Source of the DNA: Ephydatia muelleri
Taxonomy: Eukaryota > Porifera > Demospongiae > Spongillida > Spongillidae
Length of the DNA: 64,000 bases
Direction of reading: 5' to 3'
Assembly (NCBI GenBank): GCA_013339895.1
Contig: JABACO010000021.1
Coordinates: forward strand, 7,674,967 to 7,738,966
Of this stretch, positions 58,548-64,000 are shown piece after piece. The translations under genes and the position numbers were made by a program. Within the stretch, counting starts at the first letter, position 1. Each line of letters starts with the position of its first letter. The notes under the pieces are model-generated. The model worked only from the letters and a program-made list of their open reading frames with translations, did not search any database and was not told the DNA's origin.

Positions 58548-59844
58548 TAGGTTGTGTAACCGATTTTCAGGTTTTGTAGGTTAATCGATTATTTGCGATT
58601 ACCTATTCGGTCGACTATGCATTTAACAGAATAGCAGATTACCGATTTCAGACTTTCCTTCAGTTGAAATAACCGATTCTGTTTTTCTTAGTCGCGATTA
58701 ATCGATATTCATTTTTTTCATATGCAGAAAATCTGTCAGAAATCGATTACCTTTTTATACGCCCTTCACTTATCCCAGATAAACGGCAATAGTTTACTAA
58801 TGATAATGGCCGGTTTAAAATCAGTGTTGACGTAATCAAAGGTAACCATGCAAACTAATCAACACTGCCCTTCTTTCAAAATACAGTCCCTGTGCATGTT
58901 TTCATACAAGCATGGGTGCACGCGCATGGCACAATAGCTCGATCAGAACTTTTTAGCGGTATATAGTAGATGTTCGCAAGCTCACGTTAGACCTTTCCAT
59001 TCTCTGCAGTGTGTATTACATACATGCAAAATAAGTGTTGAAACAAGCAAATAAACACTAAACAGTTCATAAGGGCTACAATTTCCTCAACGAAATGCGC
59101 TATGTAGTCCTCTGCAACAGCTAAGTGTTCTATTGGTTCCCAGGTGTCATCTTCAGGTCCGAATCCTTTCCAGCGCACCAAATACTTAGGCACACTCTTT
59201 TCCTGACGTTCGGTGATGATATCGTACAAGTCGTTGTTGGCGGCTTTGTCGCATGCGTGAAGTGGCGTTTGCTGAATTCCACCAGGTTTGCCATGTGGTT
59301 TCACAGGCATTTTGGTTCTGTATCTTGCCGCTTTTTAGAATTCTTCGGGGGCATGCTGTTTGAAAAATGCAAGGGGGGTGGGCACGTGTGGTTTTAATAA
59401 TTTAAAGTTGACATTATTGTAAGGCAAGAGGCCAATGACTATTTGTCAGTTGCGGCAGTGCGTAATGCCTTTTTAAATTTCATTGTCGTAGAATTAATGA
59501 GATGGTATTTTCGATTGACTCGCACGCAATGTATGCCTACAGCGATTTTGTTGCTAATTTTAAATTATGTCGGCTTAACATCTACATGTACATTTTCCCT
59601 ATAAACTAAAATGAATGACATCCACCAAAAACTGCATGGACTGAGTAACTATGATTTACGTACCAATATTAAAATCGGAAAAACCTCAAAAACCTAGGTA
59701 ATCGCTGGCAAATTAATAATGCATTAATCGCCAAAATTGATTGTATGTTTCTAATAACCGATTTGCAAGTTGCTATAAACCTGAAAAATTGATTAGACTT
59801 TTTTCATAATTGATTTTAATTTTAAAAAAAGGTTACACACCCTA
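58548..59844. mobile_element. hAT-like non-autonomous element, 1297 bp, GACATGAG duplication
   Basis: Perfect 8-bp TSD GACATGAG at 58540-58547 and 59845-59852. Ends TAGGTTGTGTAACC and GGTTACACACCCTA. Subterminal regions are filled with CGATTA/TAATCG words. Removing the element and one TSD copy rejoins the host exon in frame. It carries a chromodomain reading frame but no transposase. Confidence 0.93.
58987..59310 (-). CDS. Chromodomain protein inside the hAT-like element
   Basis: An open frame of 107 codons. Residues about 28-75 read LYDIITERQ, PKYLVRWKGFGPEDDTWEP and IEHLAVAEDYIAHFVEE, a complete chromodomain with the aromatic positions (Tyr, Trp, Trp) that hold methyl-lysine in family members. 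The C-terminus is hydrophobic (CLVFICLFQHLFCMYVI) and may be noise past a lost splice donor. Start by ATG at 59308-59310. An upstream ATG (MPPKNSKKRQD) lies in another frame and would need splicing. No stop interrupts the domain. The role is unknown; it may have been captured from a chromodomain retrotransposon or belong to the hAT family's own protein (inference). Confidence 0.75.
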   Translation of the reverse strand: MPVKPHGKPGGIQQTPLHACDKAANNDLYDIITERQEKSVPKYLVRWKGFGPEDDTWEPIEHLAVAEDYIAHFVEEIVALMNCLVFICLFQHLFCMYVIHTAENGKV

Positions 59845-61524
59845 GACATGAGTCAGCTAAAGAAGTTTGTTGTGAGTCACATTCCGCACATCTACAGTGA
59901 AAAGATGGCAGATAAGTCTGAAGTGATTGTGTTAGACGTCCTTCACAAAAATGAGATCAAGAGCACTGACATGATACAAATGAGGGAGATGGCCTCCTAT
60001 CTAGGTGCAACGTACAAACACATTGTACTTACAGGGGGTGATCATGTGACGTGTGAGAGGGAGCAGAGGGCCAAGCGTCACGTCATGTGCTCCAATGCAC
60101 CCGAGGGCCGCCTGGAACAGCTGGAACCATGTGTAGAAGACTGGCACTGTGTCATGAATTTCATGATGGTGAGTAATACAAAACAATGTTACATGTATGT
60201 GTATAAATAACTGCACCTTTATATCTGTACATAGCTGATATGTTTCCAGACGAGTCAGCGTGACTATTGCTCACTCTTCCAACTGTTTACTCGACTTGGA
60301 CGCTTGCCTAAAGCAAGAAAGCCCAAGGATGACATGCGTGCATGTCAAGATGCATTACTCATAGTCTTCAAGGGACACATACTGGCAGCTGCCTGTACAG
60401 AGTTAGGTATTGAAGGACCAAACGATGACATCAATGGTGTGGAGATAAACCAGACTTTGTTGAAGGACGTGACATTGAAGGTGGCCAAAAGGTTAGCTGT
60501 TATCTCAGAGCCCTTCTTAAATGAGAGTGTGCCAGACACTGGGGATGGAGTGCACAACTATGCACGTGTTCTATGCCACTTTGCTGCATTAGTGTACCTT
60601 TTCATTGATGCTTGGAAAGAAGGAGATGGTGAACGAGTGATAAGGTGTTGGAAGATGTTTATGGTACACTTCCATGCTGAGAAAAAGACCCAAATATGCA
60701 TTTGAGGCTCTTAGGCTGCAGTTTCAACTGGTCACTCTTCAGCCATACCTCGTGCACCAACTGATGTGGGGAAGGTTTGTCAACACACATGGAGGCAAAG
60801 GGCGAAACATACCATGTGATCTCCAGAACGAGCATGTAAACAAGCTGTACAAAGACATCGTTGCAAACATGGGAGCTAACTTCACCGAGGTAGCAAGCAT
60901 TCGTGCAGCAAGGGCAGTGTTATCGCTGGAGAGACTTGCTCTAGCTTTTGACAAACATACTGGCATCCATCCAGAAGCAACAGCACACAGCACGAGGGAA
61001 GATGAGTAAGATGCTAAGATGGTTGTAGATGTTGTGCTGAAGGCCAGAGTATTAGAGGAGATACAAAACAGATATCACTCCAAGTTTCCCAAACTCTCTC
61101 GGAATCCTTTACATACATTGAATAGAAAAAAAAGGATTGAGTGGATACAAGCAAAGGCTAAACAGCACAGTAACATCCCTGACACACATCCTAACCCAGA
61201 TAGTGAGGATGAGAATGATGAGGAAAATGATTCAATACATGTAGATGTAGATGAAGTAGACTACTGATGGCATCATTCATACATCATTGGGCAAAATGTA
61301 TACATGTATACTCACCGGTTTCAAATGCTAAGTTGAGGTTGATGAAAAAATAGCTGTAGAGTACGTTGTACATGTCAGTGTCAATGAAGAAGTGTCGTGT
61401 ACAGATCATGGATGAATGTGTTAGGTGCATGTGATACAGGAAGGTAGAGGAAAGTTTTAGTGTGCATATGATACTGTACATGAGTTAAATAGAAGTGTTC
61501 ATGGTGTGCAAGTGTAGTGGAGCA

Positions 61525-63051
61525 TTATATAGGGGCTGCATCTTCACACTGGGAATGGCTTTGGCAATTGACACAACACAGTTCTTTGTCACGGGGTCCC
61601 AAGGACATTGCCACAACCGGATCGAAGTACCGGAGCAAGATGAGCTCAGTATTTACCAGATAGTCCCTCACCCCTTTCAATTGAACATTACGGTGGACAG
61701 TCTGGTCTGCATATCGAGGGGCCTCAACAGGTTTCCAGTAAATTCTGGACACAGACTGTTGGTGATCTCTTCCAGCTCTGCCACTCTCCTGCATGTAGTA
61801 GTGTAGAGACCGAGGAGCACCATAGTGGATCATGTAGTCCAGACTCTTGAAATCCACCCCCATTCCCAGAGCCGTGGTCGCAAACACCACTCGAACCACA
61901 CCATCAGCTTGGCTAAGGCTGGACATCACTACCCTCTTGTTGTGCTCATCTGTACATGAGTGGAACATCGCAAACAGCCTGTTGTCGCTGACCTGTTCCA
62001 CACCTGGAGGATAGTAGCTGGCATCTTGGAGATAATGTAGAAAGTGTGCGTAAAGGGATGCACACATATCCAGGGATTGGCAGTAGACCACAACCCTCCG
62101 AGCCTTGATGTTGCGTTCAGCCAGATCCCTGACGACAGAGCTGAAGTCCTCCTCGATGGTATTCTTCCGAACCACCTCGTATATGATGTTCGGTTTGTCA
62201 GGAGACTCGGAAACCAAACAACAGCCATCCATGTCTAGCTTGCGAATGCTGTCCTCCCTCATCAAGCTAGTCACTGTTGCTGTGGTAGCAAGCATTGGAG
62301 CACAAGATGGCACAAAAGACCTTAGCTCCCTTAGTGCACCATACAAGGGGCTGTAGTTCTTGCTCCTGTCAATATTGATAGCACTTGTTATTTATTTCGT
62401 TCTTGCTCCTGTCAATATTGATAGCACTTGTTATTAATAATATGATCATTTCATGCCACTTACCACTTGAATACACAGTGTGCTTCGTCAACTGCAACTG
62501 CCACAACGGTGTCAGAAAGAGGAGGGCAGACAAGGAGTTGTCTCTACGTGTAGTCTGAACCAAATATAGCCTCTGGAGCACTGTACAGTAGACGAAAACG
62601 ACCAAGAGACACGTCTCTCCCAGTGGCAAGTAGTTCATTGTCGACATCTACACAATGAACAAATTTCATTTCAAATATCTATGTAGCCAAATGCTAGGTG
62701 TCAATATATAGACAGGCCTAAAAATCTAAACTTACCAGTGTTTTCAGAGAGAATTGCAGCAGGTACACCCCTCCTCTGTAACCGAGATACCTGGTCAACC
62801 ATCAGGGAAACAAGTGGTGAGATAACTAGAACCACACTTCGTTCCACTTGTGGAACAGTGGTGCGGTTCAATTTAAAGTCCAATAAGAACGGTATACAAA
62901 TCGACTTCCCGTAACCTGTAGGAAACCAAACGAACACATCTCGACCGTTGTACAAATGAAACAGTGCTTCCTCCTGCTTCGCTTTCAGTACAAGGTTCTG
63001 TTGGTTCACACACAGAAGAGAATAGGCCAACGCGTCATGAAATTCTGCCAT
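61525..63051 (-). pseudogene. RecQ-type DNA helicase of the transposon
   Basis: Exon 1 (63051-62736) has VLKAKQEEALFHLYNGRD, the Walker A FPTGYGKS and VISPLVSLMVDQVSRLQ. Exon 2 (62647-62464) has LGRFRLLYSAPEAIFG and VAVDEAHCVFKW (DEAH box). Exon 3 (62365-61525) has MLATTATVTSLM, VVVYCQSLDMCASLYAHF, VVFATTALGMGVDF, YGAPRSLHYYMQESGRAGRD and a Cys-rich end (CCVNCQSHSQC) like the RecQ zinc-binding region. Introns are 88 and 98 bp and phases match. The only stop is TAG at 62544-62546. About four residues after GKS are missing versus relatives. The ATG is 17 bp inside the right TIR, so the TIR may hold its promoter. RecQ helicases unwind DNA 3' to 5' using ATP. Confidence 0.9.
62357..62435 (-). repeat. 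43-bp tandem duplication of a splice acceptor
   Basis: TTCTTGCTCCTGTCAATATT and the following 16 bases occur at 62358 and again at 62401. Read on the minus strand, both copies contain TATTGACAG, a 3' splice site. The downstream copy gives the frame used here. Confidence 0.9.
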
Positions 63052-63068
63052 TGCTTCGCGCGAACGGT

Positions 63069-63203
63069 TTACGGAAAGGTTTACAAGTTAAGTATACGAT
63101 TACATGTTTTTCAGGTAATGCCAGCGCATGCGCACTAGCATAGTGGCAATAGGTACCAGGCCATCATTTTTCCTAAACTTAAGACGGCCTGGGGACGAGG
63201 CTA
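63069..63203 (-). repeat. Right TIR with terminal hairpin
   Basis: Inverse of the left TIR with a few differences. Stem CCAGGCCATC (63156-63165) and GACGGCCTGG (63183-63192), one mismatch. Confidence 0.95.
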
Positions 63204-63355
63204 CGGGCTAATGTAAGTTAATCTATCCCCTTGATGTATTTCTGACATTGTGTGCTGGGCAATGTATAACCCTTTTTTGTTACGTCCCTGTTCACAACCA
63301 GGTCCCACGAATACTTATCATTTGTCGTATCATATGGTTTTAACTTTGTTTTCAG

Positions 63356-63925
63356 AAATAGTATGGTACAACCTGTGTCCAACATTGAGTAAAGATGAGA
63401 TCAAGAATCTTGCTACAAATTATGATCCAACACACGCCACTTTGTTTATTGGGACTGGAGCTGCCGATGTTGCTTTAAAGACCAACATTGGATTAAATAA
63501 ATGTGAACAAATCGTGAAATTATTGGTAAGTTCCAGCTCTGAACAAGTTTTGTAATTTGTATTTTATTAAAATGCATTTTCTATTACAGAAGTCGACGAC
63601 TGCATCATTAGATGCACCTTCAACATTTGGAGCCCCCGCTACTTTTATTTCTAACTGTGGTGATGGTTCTATTTATTTTTTTCCATTTACCAAGGAAGTG
63701 CTGCCATGTGCACCACTTAGTCTTGTTAGTAAACCAATCATAGCATTTCAGAAGGCTCTCACGGAGTTTAAAAATTGTGGCGAAGATGTAATTTTACAGT
63801 TTCAACGTCTTGCTATCCAGTTTCTTTATCAAATGGGGTCATGTGCCTTTACTTTAGAACAATCGATGTACATGCCACTGCAGGAAGTTTTTCGTGTAGT
63901 GCTATCAAACATATCTGGTGTTGTG
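63356..63925 (+). CDS. Two clean exons of an unrecognised gene, partial
   Basis: Exon 63356-63525 (acceptor TTGTTTTCAG, donor GTAAGT) reads VWYNLCPTLSKDEIKNLATN and ADVALKTNIGLNKCEQIVKL. Exon 63590-63925 (acceptor TTCTATTACAG, donor GTAAGTGC), 112 codons without a stop, reads KSTTASLDAPSTFGAPATF, FPFTKEVLPCAPLSLV and VILQFQRLAIQFLYQMGSC. The junction is in phase 0. Intact frames and strong splice sites contrast with the decayed elements around it, so this may be a host gene continuing beyond 64000. The upstream exon and ATG were not identified. I do not recognise the family. Confidence 0.6.
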
Positions 63926-64000
63926 GTAAGTGCATGGTCACATCCTGAAAGAAAAAAAATTCAAAGTGATAGTGCAGTGATTGTGCACAGCAAGCCGTGT

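Larger units (their letters stand above)
56943..61267 (+). pseudogene. DUF6589-like putative transposase with N-terminal zinc-binding motif
   Basis: Exon 1 (56943-57300) starts MSKSCRICDSVLSRTHY and has CIPC, a ZAD-like Cys4 motif. A later exon (57548-58040) has VAKALAGGNAKSICR and CTAVAILLKERNKQMCGVQ. Exon 58150-60168, split by the hAT-like element, has KFVGDNVDKQFNVRD, HMFSLLVIKARIP, VVSHIPHIYSEKM and LTGGDHVTCEREQRAK with VEDWHCV. The last exon (60250-61267) has GDGVHNYARVLCH, WGRFVNTHGGKGRNIPCDLQ and an acidic tail. GDN and GGD motifs may hold catalytic Asp (inference). Dead: in-frame stops at 57129, 57688, 57775, 57862 and 61007, plus frameshifts near 57890 and 60675. Confidence 0.8.
56708..63203. 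mobile_element. Academ-like (AcademH-type) DNA transposon, 6.5 kb
   Basis: About 135-139-bp TIRs enclose two convergent genes: a plus-strand DUF6589-like protein (56943-61267) and a minus-strand RecQ-type helicase (63051-61525). Without the inserted hAT-like element (58548-59844) the length is about 5.2 kb. A transposase plus a superfamily II helicase between TIRs is the arrangement I recall for the AcademH lineage of the Academ superfamily. The assignment is from memory of that architecture and needs a database comparison. No 3-4-bp TSD is visible: left flank ATAAT, right flank CGGGC. Confidence 0.75.

Noticed and set aside
61525-63051. Helicase as a host RecQ gene (BLM, WRN or RECQL)
   Set aside because: It lies between TIRs opposite a DUF6589-like gene, starts right at the TIR, and lacks the RQC/HRDC extensions expected of BLM or WRN.

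Overview
The window looks like repeat-rich DNA of an early-branching marine animal, most likely a sponge. It is AT-rich, introns in coding blocks are very short (about 50-90 bp, GT-AG), and it holds eukaryotic transposon families (Tc1/mariner, hAT, CACTA/tnp2, Kolobok-like, Academ-like, Ty3/gypsy and an invertebrate retroelement family) plus long micro- and minisatellites. The species is an inference. No rRNA, tRNA, CRISPR array or bacterial-style operon was seen.

Layout. 0-16 kb: decayed transposon genes on both strands: retroelement C-terminal fragments (256-742, 10652-11023), a transposon-associated family with a GGEEI motif (1081-2450), two tnp2-type transposases (5215-6381 minus, 7970-9594 plus), a YqaJ nuclease fragment (7560-7968), and a multi-exon PHD-finger transposase-like gene (12357-15802) with an internal 249-bp duplication. 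16-17.4 kb: a ~165-bp satellite interrupted by a small MITE. 21.2-27.6 kb: a three-level nest. A Tc1-like element is split by a hAT-like element with 14-bp terminal inverted repeats (TIRs), itself split by a Ty3/gypsy element with 122/132-bp LTRs and TATTC target-site duplications (TSDs). 27.8-37 kb: G-rich 23-bp minisatellites, foldbacks, and gag-like and reverse-transcriptase fragments of an unclassified retroelement. 37.6-39.3 kb: a P52rIPK/ZMYM1-type hAT transposase truncated at its 3' end.

39.7-54 kb: no intact gene. It holds inverted-repeat elements, a diverged direct duplication (40.7-41.2 and 46.2-47.5 kb) whose second copy took an 807-bp Kolobok-like THAP element at TTAA, and minisatellites ending in a 1.2-kb (CCAG)n/(CATC)n tract. 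56.7-63.2 kb: the most interesting unit, a 6.5-kb element with ~135-bp hairpin-containing TIRs and two convergent genes, a DUF6589-like putative transposase (plus) and a RecQ-type helicase (minus). The transposase gene is split by a 1.3-kb hAT-like element carrying a chromodomain reading frame. The architecture resembles the helicase-bearing Academ lineage (AcademH). The last 0.65 kb has two clean exons that may belong to a host gene.

Nearly all coding blocks carry stops or frameshifts, so the region is best read as a layered graveyard of mobile elements. The helicase frame and the chromodomain frame are the best preserved transposon genes.
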